From Pseudomonadota bacterium (lineage in GTDB: Bacteria > Desulfobacterota > Binatia > UBA9968), in NCBI GenBank assembly GCA_021324155.1, contig JAJPJQ010000004.1, positions 1 to 54,444 on the forward strand: DNA of 54,444 bases, in the 5' to 3' direction. Positions 16,205 through 24,339 of this stretch are shown here, piece by piece. A program made the translations under genes and the position numbers. Numbering within the stretch: the first letter of the stretch is position 1; every line of letters begins with the position of its first letter. The notes beneath the pieces were generated by a model. That model was given only the letters and a program-made list of their open reading frames with translations. It was not told the DNA's origin and did no database searches.

Positions 16205-16717
16205 ATGGCAGACGATATAAAACGAGGCATTTGGTCACGGCGCGATTTCTTCACGCGCCTCGGCTGGGGCTGTTTCGGCATCTTCACCGGCTTCAGCCTC
16301 TTGGCGTTCATCCGCTCGGCCTTCCCACGCGTCTTGTTCCAGCCGCCGGCGACGTTCAAGGCCGGCTTCCCCTCCGACTATGCGGTCGGCGAGGTCAGCG
16401 AGAAATACAAGCAGGAGCAGCGCGTCTGGATCGTGCGCGAGGAAGAGGGCATTTACGCGATCTTCGCCAAATGCACGCACCTCGGCTGCACGCCGCGGTG
16501 GCTCGCGGCGGAGAACAAGTTTAAGTGTCCGTGCCACGGCAGCGGTTTTTATAAATCAGGGCTCAATTTCGAAGGTCCGGCGCCGCGGCCGCTCGACCGG
16601 CTGAAGGTGGCGGTCGGCGAAGACGGCCAGCTCGTCGTCGATAAGAGCAAGATCCTTCGCATGGAAGCCGCAGGCGAGCCGGACGACCAGCATCCCGAGA
16701 GCATCGTCAAGGTTTAA
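16205..16717 (+). CDS. Rieske [2Fe-2S] protein of a b6f/bc-type complex
   Basis: 170 aa. A twin-arginine-like N-terminus (SRRDFFTRLG, 11-20) and one membrane anchor (about 21-40) precede the Rieske domain. Cluster ligands are C90 and H92 in CTHLGC and C108 and H111 in CPCHGSGF; C95 and C110 form the expected disulfide. It takes electrons from quinol at the Qo site and passes them to cytochrome c. The ATG has AGAAGGG upstream. The cytochrome b gene follows 17 nt later. Confidence 0.95.
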   Translation: MADDIKRGIWSRRDFFTRLGWGCFGIFTGFSLLAFIRSAFPRVLFQPPATFKAGFPSDYAVGEVSEKYKQEQRVWIVREEEGIYAIFAKCTHLGCTPRWLAAENKFKCPCHGSGFYKSGLNFEGPAPRPLDRLKVAVGEDGQLVVDKSKILRMEAAGEPDDQHPESIVKV

Positions 16718-16734
16718 GCGGAACTAAAAACAAT

Positions 16735-17514
16735 ATGGCGCTCAAAGACAAAATCGAAGAGATCAAAAAGGACCTGGTCGAAAGCCAGGTGTGGAAGGCG
16801 ATCTTCCGCCACGGCTACGAGGACACGCCGCGCAACCGCGTGTTGATGGTGACCGCGAACGTCTGGATGCATCTGCATCCCGCGAAAGTCCGGCGCCACG
16901 GCGTGCGCATGCGGTTTACCTGGTGCATGGGCGGCCTCACCTTTCTCATGTTCCTGATGACTGTCATCACCGGCATCTACCTGATGTTCTACTACCGTCC
17001 CGTCGCGGAATACGCGTACGCGGACATGAAATACCTCGAATTCGACATGCCGTTCGGCATGCTCATGCGCAACATGCACCGCTGGGCCGCGCACGCGATG
17101 GTCGTATTCGTCTGGCTGCATATGTTCCGCGTGTTCTTGACAGGTTCCTACAAGCCGCCGCGCGAGTTCAATTGGATCGTCGGCGTGCTGCTCCTGGTGC
17201 TGACGCTGCTCCTGAGCTTTACCGGGTATCTGCTCCCGTGGGATCAGCTCTCGATCTGGGCGGTTACCGTCGGATCTAATATGGCGCGCGCTTCACCACT
17301 GCTCGGGCACGAAGGGCCGTTCCACGAGTTCGTCGGCGCAAACCCGATTTACGACGCTCGTGCGTTTCTTTTCGGGGGCGGAGAGATCGGACCGCATACG
17401 CTGCTGCGGTTCTACATTCTCCACTGCATCTTCATTCCGCTCGTGGCGAGCCTCCTGATGGCGGTGCATTTTTGGCGCATCCGGCGCGACGGTTTCTCCG
17501 GACCGTCGCTGTGA
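16735..17514 (+). CDS. Cytochrome b6-like protein (b N-terminal half)
   Basis: 259 aa with four core membrane helices. Haem b ligands are H115/H129 in NMHRWAAHAMVVFVWLHM and H230/H245 in LHCIFIPLVASLLMAVH, the 15-residue spacing of the second pair being that of cytochrome b6 rather than mitochondrial b. The ending IRRDGFSGP is also b6-like. C64 in FTWCMGG aligns with the Cys that attaches haem ci (cn) in b6f. It forms the quinol-oxidising core with the next gene's product. Amphipathic N-terminal helix about 1-30. Confidence 0.93.
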   Translation: MALKDKIEEIKKDLVESQVWKAIFRHGYEDTPRNRVLMVTANVWMHLHPAKVRRHGVRMRFTWCMGGLTFLMFLMTVITGIYLMFYYRPVAEYAYADMKYLEFDMPFGMLMRNMHRWAAHAMVVFVWLHMFRVFLTGSYKPPREFNWIVGVLLLVLTLLLSFTGYLLPWDQLSIWAVTVGSNMARASPLLGHEGPFHEFVGANPIYDARAFLFGGGEIGPHTLLRFYILHCIFIPLVASLLMAVHFWRIRRDGFSGPSL

Positions 17515-17572
17515 GGGCGGGTGCGCGAGTTGGCGGATTAGCTAAAAACGCAATATCGAGATCGAAGCGAAA

Positions 17573-18340
17573 ATGGCTGAAGTAGCGCAAGAACGAAAAA
17601 GGCCGATCGACGACAAGGTCCACACCTGGCCGCACCTGGTGCGCGCCGAGTTTCTTGTCACGATCTTCGTGGTCGTCGTGCTTACATTATGGGCGCTGCT
17701 CCTCGACGCGCCGCTCGAGGAGCCCGCCAACCCCACGCGCACGCCGAACCCGTCGAAGGCGCCGTGGTACTTTCTGGGCCTCCAGGAGATGCTGGTCTAC
17801 TTCGATCCGTGGCACGCGGGCGTGGTATTGCCGACGTTTATCATCATAGGCCTCATGGTGATCCCGTTCATCGACATCAATCCCGCGGGCAACGGTTACT
17901 ACACCTTCAAGGACCGGAAGTACGAGATCCTCACGTTCTTCTTCGGCTTCCATATCTTGTGGGTCAGCATGATCATCATCGGAACATTTTTCCGCGGCCC
18001 TGGGTGGAACCTGTTCTGGCCCTGGGAGCATTGGGATCCGCACAAAGTCGTCGCGCTCACAAACGTCGACCTGCCCTATCTCGTCGGCATCCGCAACCAG
18101 ACGCTCTCGATCCTGTTCGGCATTTTTTGCGTCGTGGTTTATTTCATCGTCGGCGTCGGGCTCTTTTACAAATGGGTTGTCCGCGTCAAGGGACAGGAAT
18201 TCATGGAGCGATGGGGTCCTGTCCGCTTCGGGATCACCGCGTTTTTGATCGTGACCATGCTTGCGCTCCCGGTCAAGATGTTTCTCCGTCTTGCCTTGAA
18301 TGTGAAATACATTCTGGCCACGAAATACATCAATATCTGA
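17573..18340 (+). CDS. Cytochrome b C-terminal half (subunit IV-like)
   Basis: 255 aa, the PetD/subunit IV equivalent with an extra membrane part. Helices E-G are present: ATG-proximal VRAEFLVTIFVVVVLTLWAL, then VLPTFIIIGLMVIPFID, later ILFGIFCVVVYFIVGVG and FLIVTMLALPVKMFL. The Qo motif reads APWYFLGLQE where PEWY is common, so the Glu is replaced by Pro. The first 45 residues include EEPANPTRTPNPSKAPWYF, the b6f-type ef-loop opening. It lies 58 nt after the b6-like gene. Confidence 0.9.
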   Translation: MAEVAQERKRPIDDKVHTWPHLVRAEFLVTIFVVVVLTLWALLLDAPLEEPANPTRTPNPSKAPWYFLGLQEMLVYFDPWHAGVVLPTFIIIGLMVIPFIDINPAGNGYYTFKDRKYEILTFFFGFHILWVSMIIIGTFFRGPGWNLFWPWEHWDPHKVVALTNVDLPYLVGIRNQTLSILFGIFCVVVYFIVGVGLFYKWVVRVKGQEFMERWGPVRFGITAFLIVTMLALPVKMFLRLALNVKYILATKYINI

Positions 18341-18344
18341 CCCG

Positions 18345-18512
18345 ATGTTCTACGTGGCGAAAGTCTTCCAAGCGCTCGGCCTCGCGGATGTCGGCTATGC
18401 GCTCTACGTCGGCATGACGCAGGGGCGCTCAATGGCTGACGAGATCGTGCTGACGCTTATCGGTGCCGGGCTTTTCTGGCTCGGGCGCGCGCTGGAGCAA
18501 AGGACCGTTTGA
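18345..18512 (+). CDS. 55-aa membrane protein inside the bc-complex operon
   Basis: A short frame (MFYVAKVFQALGLADVGYAL...) begins 4 nt after the subunit IV stop and ends 9 nt before the cytochrome c gene. It has an amphipathic or membrane N-terminus, a polar middle (GMTQGRSMADE) and a C-terminal membrane helix (IVLTLIGAGLFWLGRAL) ending EQRTV. The tight packing between two certain genes in the same direction argues for a real small subunit. No family is recognised. Confidence 0.75.
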   Translation: MFYVAKVFQALGLADVGYALYVGMTQGRSMADEIVLTLIGAGLFWLGRALEQRTV

Positions 18513-18521
18513 GGAAACCTG

Positions 18522-21239
18522 ATGGCAGTTCGGGGCGTTGACGAAAAAGAAGAAAAGAAATCCTACGGCACCGTCTTTCTGATCGGCACCGCGCTGCTCG
18601 TCGTCGTGACGTTGTGGTCGTTCTGGGATGACAACTTCACGCGCCGGCCGTGGAAGGCGTTCCAGACCGCCTTTTACCGCCTCGACTATCAAAAGGCCAA
18701 AGCGGCGTACGACGAGGAGAATAAAAAGCTTCAGGCCGATTCGAATTACCAGGAGTTGATGAAAAAGATCGCCGCCGAGAAGCAAAGCCTCGAAAGCGGC
18801 GATCTCGCCAAAAAGCAGGCGGCGCTTCAGAGCGAATTGGACAAAACACTGATCGAGTTTGGCAAGCTCGACCAGCAAAGCAAGTTCATCAAGAGCGAGC
18901 TCGAGGAGGCCTATTACGAGTACGACCACGCCATACAGCAGAGCCGCCCCGTCAAGCCCTATAAGGACAAGATCGACGAGCTCGAGAAGAGACAGAACGA
19001 CGTCGCGCCGAAGGCTGAGGCGGCGAAGCAGAAGCGCGATCAGCTGAAGGAACAAATCAAGAAGCTCGGCGCGGGGCTGAAGGACTTGGAAGATCAGGAG
19101 GCCAAACTGACGGCCGACCGCGAGAAGGCAGCAGCGGCGATGCAGAACGCGACGCTGTTAAATATTCACTCGATCCCGGTTTACAAGATTCCCAATATCA
19201 AGCAGGTCGCGCTGAACGAGTTCGACCGCAACAATTTCGATCAGCCGGTCGCGCGTGCGGACCGCTGCCAGACCTGCCACATGGCGATCAATCGCGCGGG
19301 CTTCGAGGACGCGCCTCAGCCATTCCGCACGCATCCGCGCCGCGAGGTGCTGCTAGCCGACAGCGCACATCCGCCGGAAAAATTCGGTTGCACGTCCTGC
19401 CACGAAGGGCAGGGGGCAGCCGTCAACAGCGTCAAAGCGGCGCACGGTGAGGTCGAGTTTTGGGAGCATCCGCTGCTTCGCGGGGCGAAAGTTCAGTCGA
19501 GCTGCGTCTCGTGCCATCTGAACATGCAACCGCTCGAAGACGCGCCGCAGGCGGCGGAAGGGCAGAGGATCTTCGAGCAGATCGGCTGTACGGGCTGCCA
19601 TCTCGTCAAGGGATACGAAGATATTCCGAAGATCGGGCCGAGCCTCCGCCGCATAAGCGCCAAGCTCGACCCGAGTTGGACGGTGCGATGGGTGGAGAAT
19701 CCGCATAAGTTCCGCCCGCGCACGCGAATGCCCAATTTCGATTTCAAGCAGGACGAGGCCGTCGCGATCACCGCCTTCTTATGGTCGCTCTCGAAAGAAG
19801 AGGGCGATAAGTGGACTCAGGCGCATCCCGAGCCCTCCGGCATCAATAACAGCCTAGCGGCACAGGGAAAAACGCTGGTCGAGTCGATCGGCTGTAAAGG
19901 CTGCCACGGCTTCGCCGAGGGAGAGTTCAGCACCACGGTCGGCAAGCAGCACGATCTCGTGCCGAATCTAAAAGACATCGCCGCTAAGGTCGGGCCGCGC
20001 TGGGCCTATTACTGGATCAAGAACCCGCGCGATTACTTCCCGCAGACGCACATGCCGAGTCTGAGGCTGAGCGATCAGGAAGCGACGGCGATCACGAGCT
20101 ATCTCATGACGCTCGGCGCGAAGACCGAGCCGATCGCGAACATCGAGCAACAGCTCGCGGACGCGAAGAACGTCAAGCGCGGCGAGGGGCTGGTGCGAAA
20201 ATACGGCTGCTTCGGCTGCCACGACATTCAAGGGATGGAAAAGGAGTCACGCATCGGCGTCGAGCTGACGACTTTCGGGTCGAAAAAACTCGAAGAGCTT
20301 TTCTTCGGCAACCATACGGATATCCCGAACACCTGGGATGACTGGACCTATAATAAGCTAAAGACGCCCCGCACCTACGCCACCGAGCGGGTCGAGCAGG
20401 TGATGCCGCAGTTCGATCTCGCCGACGAGGACATCAAGTCGCTCCGGTTGCTGCTCGCGGGCTTCCAGGACCGCAAGGTCCCGGCGCGCTACCAGGCCGA
20501 GCATGGCCAGCGCGCGATTCAAGTCTCCGAAGGCCGCCGTCTGATGCAGCAATACAACTGTGTCGGCTGCCACGAGATCGAGAAGCGCGGCGGTTTCATC
20601 CGCAAGTACTACCAAGAGAACCCGACGCTGGCGCCGCCGATCCTCAACGGCGAGGGAGAAAAAGTGCAATCGCCGTGGCTGTTTAGCTTTATCAAGGGTC
20701 CTGTCCCGATCCGTCCATGGCTGACGCTCAGGATGCCGACGTTCCAGCTGAATGACGCGGAAGTAAATATGCTCGTCAATTTCTTCAATGGAATGTCGAA
20801 AGTGGACCTTCCGTTCTCGTCGTTCGATGAGAATAAAGTTTCCAAAGAGAACATCGAAGCGGCGAAGATCCTAGTGGGCAAGGACTATTTCAATTGCTTC
20901 AGCTGCCACCAGCAGGGGGACAAAAAGCCGGAAGGGCCGGCCGAAGGCTGGGCGCCCGATTTGACGCTCGCGCGAAGTCGGTTGAATCCCAACTGGATCA
21001 TCAAATGGCTCCATGATCCGCAAAAGGTTCAGCCAGGAACCAAGATGCCCTCGTTCTTCCCAGGTGGTCCGGATAACGTCCTCGGCGGCAAGGACGACCT
21101 GCAGATCGAAGCGCTGCGGGATTACATCATGTCGCTCGGACGCGGCGCCCCAGCCGCAGCGCCGGCGGCTGCGAGACCGGTGCCGGCCAAGCCGGCACCG
21201 GGCAAACCCGGCGTCAAGGGCGGTGTCGCATCCCGTTGA
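18522..21239 (+). CDS. Membrane-anchored coiled-coil octahaem cytochrome c
   Basis: 905 aa. One N-terminal membrane helix (about 15-34), a long charged coiled coil (about 55-205), then eight CxxCH haem c sites near residues 249, 290, 328, 356, 458, 563, 680 and 792 (CQTCH, CTSCH, CVSCH, CTGCH, CKGCH, CFGCH, CVGCH, CFSCH). Each of the last five sits in a monohaem-cytochrome-like unit with a distal MP or MPxF/MPS motif, suggesting Met as sixth ligand. An Ala/Pro tail ends it. The ribosome site GAGGA is 7 nt before the ATG. By position it replaces cytochrome c1/f and should accept electrons from the Rieske protein. Confidence 0.92.
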   Translation: MAVRGVDEKEEKKSYGTVFLIGTALLVVVTLWSFWDDNFTRRPWKAFQTAFYRLDYQKAKAAYDEENKKLQADSNYQELMKKIAAEKQSLESGDLAKKQAALQSELDKTLIEFGKLDQQSKFIKSELEEAYYEYDHAIQQSRPVKPYKDKIDELEKRQNDVAPKAEAAKQKRDQLKEQIKKLGAGLKDLEDQEAKLTADREKAAAAMQNATLLNIHSIPVYKIPNIKQVALNEFDRNNFDQPVARADRCQTCHMAINRAGFEDAPQPFRTHPRREVLLADSAHPPEKFGCTSCHEGQGAAVNSVKAAHGEVEFWEHPLLRGAKVQSSCVSCHLNMQPLEDAPQAAEGQRIFEQIGCTGCHLVKGYEDIPKIGPSLRRISAKLDPSWTVRWVENPHKFRPRTRMPNFDFKQDEAVAITAFLWSLSKEEGDKWTQAHPEPSGINNSLAAQGKTLVESIGCKGCHGFAEGEFSTTVGKQHDLVPNLKDIAAKVGPRWAYYWIKNPRDYFPQTHMPSLRLSDQEATAITSYLMTLGAKTEPIANIEQQLADAKNVKRGEGLVRKYGCFGCHDIQGMEKESRIGVELTTFGSKKLEELFFGNHTDIPNTWDDWTYNKLKTPRTYATERVEQVMPQFDLADEDIKSLRLLLAGFQDRKVPARYQAEHGQRAIQVSEGRRLMQQYNCVGCHEIEKRGGFIRKYYQENPTLAPPILNGEGEKVQSPWLFSFIKGPVPIRPWLTLRMPTFQLNDAEVNMLVNFFNGMSKVDLPFSSFDENKVSKENIEAAKILVGKDYFNCFSCHQQGDKKPEGPAEGWAPDLTLARSRLNPNWIIKWLHDPQKVQPGTKMPSFFPGGPDNVLGGKDDLQIEALRDYIMSLGRGAPAAAPAAARPVPAKPAPGKPGVKGGVASR

Positions 21240-21291
21240 CCGCATTGAATAAATTGGTATGCTTTGGCATCTAATGCTTAAGGAGGATCGC

Positions 21292-22014
21292 ATGAAAAAA
21301 GGTGGTGTTTTGGCGGTGATTTTGGGTGTTTCTCTGGCGGCGCCGTCCTATTTGCTCGCCTATACCGGTGGCGACGTGAAGGACGGCGGCAGCATCTCCG
21401 GTACGGTAAAATTTGCCGGCAGCGTGCCGACTCCGAAGAAGCTCGAAGTCACCAAAGATAAAGAAGTCTGCGCCAAGGGCGCCGAGAAAGTCGACAAATC
21501 ATTGGTTGTCTCCAACGGCAATGTCGAATACGCCGTCGTATCGATCACGGACATCAAGACCGGCAAGAAGATTGATGCGAAGAAGATCAACCTCGACCAG
21601 CAGAACTGCGAGTATCATCCGCACGTGGTCGCGTTTCCGGTCGGCACTCCTCTCGAGATCAACAATCCCGACGGCATACTGCACAACATACATTCGTACA
21701 GCAAAGTGAATCCGACCTTCAATATCGCGCAGCCGAAGTTCAAGAAGACCGTGGAAGTGAAGATCGAGAAGCCCGAAGCGATCAACGTCAAATGCGACGT
21801 GCACGGCTGGATGAACGGTTGGGTCGTGGCGACCGATAATCCATACGTCGCCGTGACCGATAGCTCAGGCGCGTTCAAGCTTACCGATGTGCCCGCCGGG
21901 AGCTATACGGTTCAAGTGTGGCACGAAACGCTGGCTAATCAGAAACCGGTGACAATGAAGGTCACCGTCAAAGCGAAAGAAGACGCGAAAGCGAACTTCG
22001 AACTCAAAAAGTAG
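21292..22014 (+). CDS. Periplasmic cupredoxin-like protein with carboxypeptidase-regulatory-like segment
   Basis: 240 aa from the ATG at 21292 (AAGGAGGATCGC upstream). A signal peptide ends near YLLAYTG. The plastocyanin-like part has candidate copper ligands in NPDGILHNIHSYS and KCDVHGWMNGW (His, Cys, His, Met). The C-terminal part (YVAVTDSSGAFKLTDVPAGSYTVQVWHE) is a beta-sandwich of the carboxypeptidase-regulatory/methylamine-utilisation type. It follows the octahaem gene by 52 nt and may be its soluble electron acceptor, or an unrelated copper protein. Confidence 0.8.
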   Translation: MKKGGVLAVILGVSLAAPSYLLAYTGGDVKDGGSISGTVKFAGSVPTPKKLEVTKDKEVCAKGAEKVDKSLVVSNGNVEYAVVSITDIKTGKKIDAKKINLDQQNCEYHPHVVAFPVGTPLEINNPDGILHNIHSYSKVNPTFNIAQPKFKKTVEVKIEKPEAINVKCDVHGWMNGWVVATDNPYVAVTDSSGAFKLTDVPAGSYTVQVWHETLANQKPVTMKVTVKAKEDAKANFELKK

Positions 22015-22034
22015 TCACTTTCTTTAATCTTGCG

Positions 22035-22094
22035 GGCGATCCCATAGCGGCAAGAGCTCATGTCACTGAGCTTCTGCCCGTCTATGGGATCGTC
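22035..22094. terminator. Extended 60-nt hairpin between convergent genes
   Basis: The outer arms 22035-22047 and 22082-22094 (core GATCCCATAG / CTATGGGATC) and inner arms 22049-22060 and 22067-22078 (GGCAAGAGCTCA / TGAGCTTCTGCC, one mismatch) form an almost continuous stem of about 25 bp with a 6-nt loop. It lies between the 3' ends of the cupredoxin gene and the class II aldolase gene. There is no U-run on either side, so it is either a structural barrier/terminator or a dispersed palindromic repeat. Confidence 0.55.
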
Positions 22095-22142
22095 GCATTG
22101 GCTCTCGCCTTCGATTTACATAACCGGCTCTCACGCATAGAA

Positions 22143-22829
22143 TCACTTCTCGCGCGCTTTGTTCCGGTAATAGTTCCAGGCGCGCTGGAGGTCGACCGGC
22201 GGCAAGGTTTCTTTTTTCCCGCGACCCGCTTCTTCGTCGCGCAACAAGGTCGGTTCGCCCACCTGTAAAGCACCGTAGAGCATATCCGCCGCTTCCTCGA
22301 GGTAAATCGCCATCACGACCGCTTCGGCGATCGAACGCCCGACTGTGACCTGGCCGTTACCGCGGAGCAGAATGGCGGGGTTCTCTCCTAGAGCGTCGCC
22401 CACCTGGCCGCCGAGTTCCATGGTGGAAATGAGCGCCATCGGCTCGAATACCGGCACGCCGCCGGCGAAAAAGCTGCCGTGGTGATGCACGGGCATGAGC
22501 TTCCTATCCGTGACGGAAAAATAGTTCGCCGTGCGCGCATGAATGCGCGTCACTGCGTGGACGTCCGGCTTGCGCGCGAATATGGCCGCATGCAGCGGCG
22601 CTTCGAACGGCGGCGTTGTGTCGCCTTCGACGACCCGGCCCTCGAAATCCATTATAAGCAATTGCTTCGGCTTCACGAGCGCGAGGCTGACGCGCGGCGT
22701 CAAGACAAAGCGCTTTGAGCCCGGAATCCGCGCGCTCACATGGCCGAAGCCGCGGACGAGCTCCTCGCGCGAAAGGATGCGCGACGCGTCGATCATTTCT
22801 TCTTTCAACTGCGCAAGCGTGTTCTTCAT
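22143..22829 (-). CDS. Class II aldolase/adducin-family protein
   Basis: 228 aa, fuculose-phosphate-aldolase fold. Zinc-binding His are in ITRIHARTANYFSV and VHHHGSFF; ILLRGNGQVTVGRSIAEAVV is the C-terminal metal/active-site strand. FGHVSARIPGSKRFVLTPR is the phosphate or carboxylate loop. Members act as sugar-phosphate aldolases, 4-hydroxy-acid decarboxylases or, most often in such genomes, uncharacterised enzymes. Single gene, divergent from the 89-aa protein. Confidence 0.85.
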   Translation of the reverse strand: MKNTLAQLKEEMIDASRILSREELVRGFGHVSARIPGSKRFVLTPRVSLALVKPKQLLIMDFEGRVVEGDTTPPFEAPLHAAIFARKPDVHAVTRIHARTANYFSVTDRKLMPVHHHGSFFAGGVPVFEPMALISTMELGGQVGDALGENPAILLRGNGQVTVGRSIAEAVVMAIYLEEAADMLYGALQVGEPTLLRDEEAGRGKKETLPPVDLQRAWNYYRNKAREK

Positions 22830-22892
22830 CGATTCCCTTGATCGGCGAAAATTTGTGATATATATAGCATCCGGAACCTCTGGGGAAGAGCC

Positions 22893-23162
22893 GTGAAAGT
22901 AAAAATCGAATTCGATTCCAGCGCCAAAGGCGCGGAAAATCCCGCCGGCTTCATCCTCGGCGACCGGTCGATCAAAGTTCAGGCGGTCATGGATCGCTGG
23001 TACAGCCCGCAGGGGAGTTATTACCGCGTCTCCGGCGACGACGGCAATGTTTACATCCTAAAAGGGCCGGCCGGTGAGGAACTCTGGGAGCTCGTCTCGT
23101 TTACCCATAAGGACTCGCGCGGCACCGAGCCGGAGTTCGAGGGAAGCAAGGATTTACAATAG
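22893..23162 (+). CDS. Small conserved-looking cytoplasmic protein
   Basis: 89 aa from a GTG with GGGAAGAGCC just upstream. No signal or membrane segment. The middle (FILGDRSIKVQAVMDRWYSP, then SYYRVSGDDGNVYILK) is beta-rich and could be a small barrel. The function is not recognised. Codon usage is like its neighbours, and it has a good gap on both sides, so I take it as real. Confidence 0.65.
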   Translation: MKVKIEFDSSAKGAENPAGFILGDRSIKVQAVMDRWYSPQGSYYRVSGDDGNVYILKGPAGEELWELVSFTHKDSRGTEPEFEGSKDLQ

Positions 23163-23270
23163 CTCCCTGCGCGTCCGCGCGACGGTGCCCGACCCCTCCA
23201 CTATCTTCGATAAATTATTCATGCGCGCGTCGCGAACGCTGCGAAATTAGATCCATGAATCAGGTGCTCG

Positions 23271-24254
23271 ATGGCTGACAAAAAAATCGGAACCATGACC
23301 GGCTGGAAGTATTCTTCCGACGTCCTGGCGGTCTTCCGCTTCTGGCCCGAGCCGGGAAGCAAGTTCCCATCCTACAAGGCCGGGCAATATATGGCGCTCC
23401 AGCGGAACGACTGCCGTTTGACGAAGAAGGTCGTCAAGGACGGCGGCAAAGTCGAATACGTGACGGTCCTCGATGCCGAGGGAAAGCCCAAGCGCGGCCC
23501 CGTGACGCATTCGTACTCGATCGCCTCGGCGCCGTTCGAGACCGAGCAGAACGGCTGGCTCGAATTCTACGTCATCCTGGAGATGGACGGCGGCGTGCCC
23601 GGCCGTCTCACCGAGTCGATGTTCCGCATGAAAGAGGGCGCCGACGATAAGATGGTCTATTATGAAAAGATCGCCGGCGACTTCACACTCGACAAGCGCG
23701 CCGCGGGCTTCGAGAACGTGATTCTGGTCGGCACCGGCACCGGCCTTGCGCCGTTCCGCTCGATGGTGAAGCAGATCGACTTCGAAGCTGCTTCCGGCAA
23801 GCGCGACGGCGTCAAATACACGCTGCTCCACACCAACCGAACCTATGAGGAATTGGATTATTATCAGGAGCTGCTCGATATCGAGGCGGCCGGTCGCTTC
23901 GACTTTGTCTACATCCCGACCGTGAGCCGCCCGACCGAGCGTGACTTGAACGACCCCAAGCTCGGCCGCGGTAGGGCGAACAACGTCCTGCGCCATCTAT
24001 TCGGTCTGCCGCTCAAGGAAGAGCAGGACATCCAGGAAATCGAGGCGAAGGGCGGCGATCCCACGAAGGCGAAAGCGGCGCTCGAAAAGACGATCCGCCC
24101 GGCGCTGCCGAATAAGTTCACTCTAGAGGCGCTGGCGCCGCGCATGGAGTCCTCCAAGACGGTCGTTATTACGTGCGGCAACCCGTGGTCGATGGAGGAT
24201 ATCAAGTACGCTGCGGAGAAGCGCGGTATGCGGTTCGAAAAGGAAGACTGGTAG
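23271..24254 (+). CDS. Ferredoxin/flavodoxin-NADP reductase-like FAD oxidoreductase
   Basis: 327 aa. FNR-family FAD domain with YKAGQYMALQ and HSYSIASAP (the RxYS FAD motif with His for Arg), then the NAD(P) domain with ILVGTGTGLAPFRSMV, LLHTNRTYEELDYY and VITCGNPWSMEDIKY. A 25-residue loop (near KVVKDGGKVEYVTVLDAEGK) enlarges the FAD domain. No iron-sulfur motif is seen. It probably exchanges electrons between NAD(P)H and a ferredoxin or similar carrier. The ATG start has no strong ribosome site. Confidence 0.85.
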   Translation: MADKKIGTMTGWKYSSDVLAVFRFWPEPGSKFPSYKAGQYMALQRNDCRLTKKVVKDGGKVEYVTVLDAEGKPKRGPVTHSYSIASAPFETEQNGWLEFYVILEMDGGVPGRLTESMFRMKEGADDKMVYYEKIAGDFTLDKRAAGFENVILVGTGTGLAPFRSMVKQIDFEAASGKRDGVKYTLLHTNRTYEELDYYQELLDIEAAGRFDFVYIPTVSRPTERDLNDPKLGRGRANNVLRHLFGLPLKEEQDIQEIEAKGGDPTKAKAALEKTIRPALPNKFTLEALAPRMESSKTVVITCGNPWSMEDIKYAAEKRGMRFEKEDW

Positions 24255-24257
24255 TCT

Positions 24258-24336
24258 CAAGCAAGTTTCAGGTCAAGTTTCTAGTTTCAAATATAGGCTT
24301 CTCCGGGTTGAAACCTCAAACGAGAAACTTGAAACG
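24258..24336. repeat. 7-bp-period degenerate repeat element, copy 3
   Basis: It lies between the stops of the FNR-like gene and the convergent solute-binding protein gene. The left part has GTTTCAG, GTCAA, GTTTCTA, GTTTCAA; the right part steps exactly in sevens: TTGAAAC, CTCAAAC, GAGAAAC, TTGAAAC. The halves are partly complementary, so the transcript could fold. Related to the elements at 2084-2180 and 4293-4356. Confidence 0.65.
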
Positions 24337-24339
24337 GTT

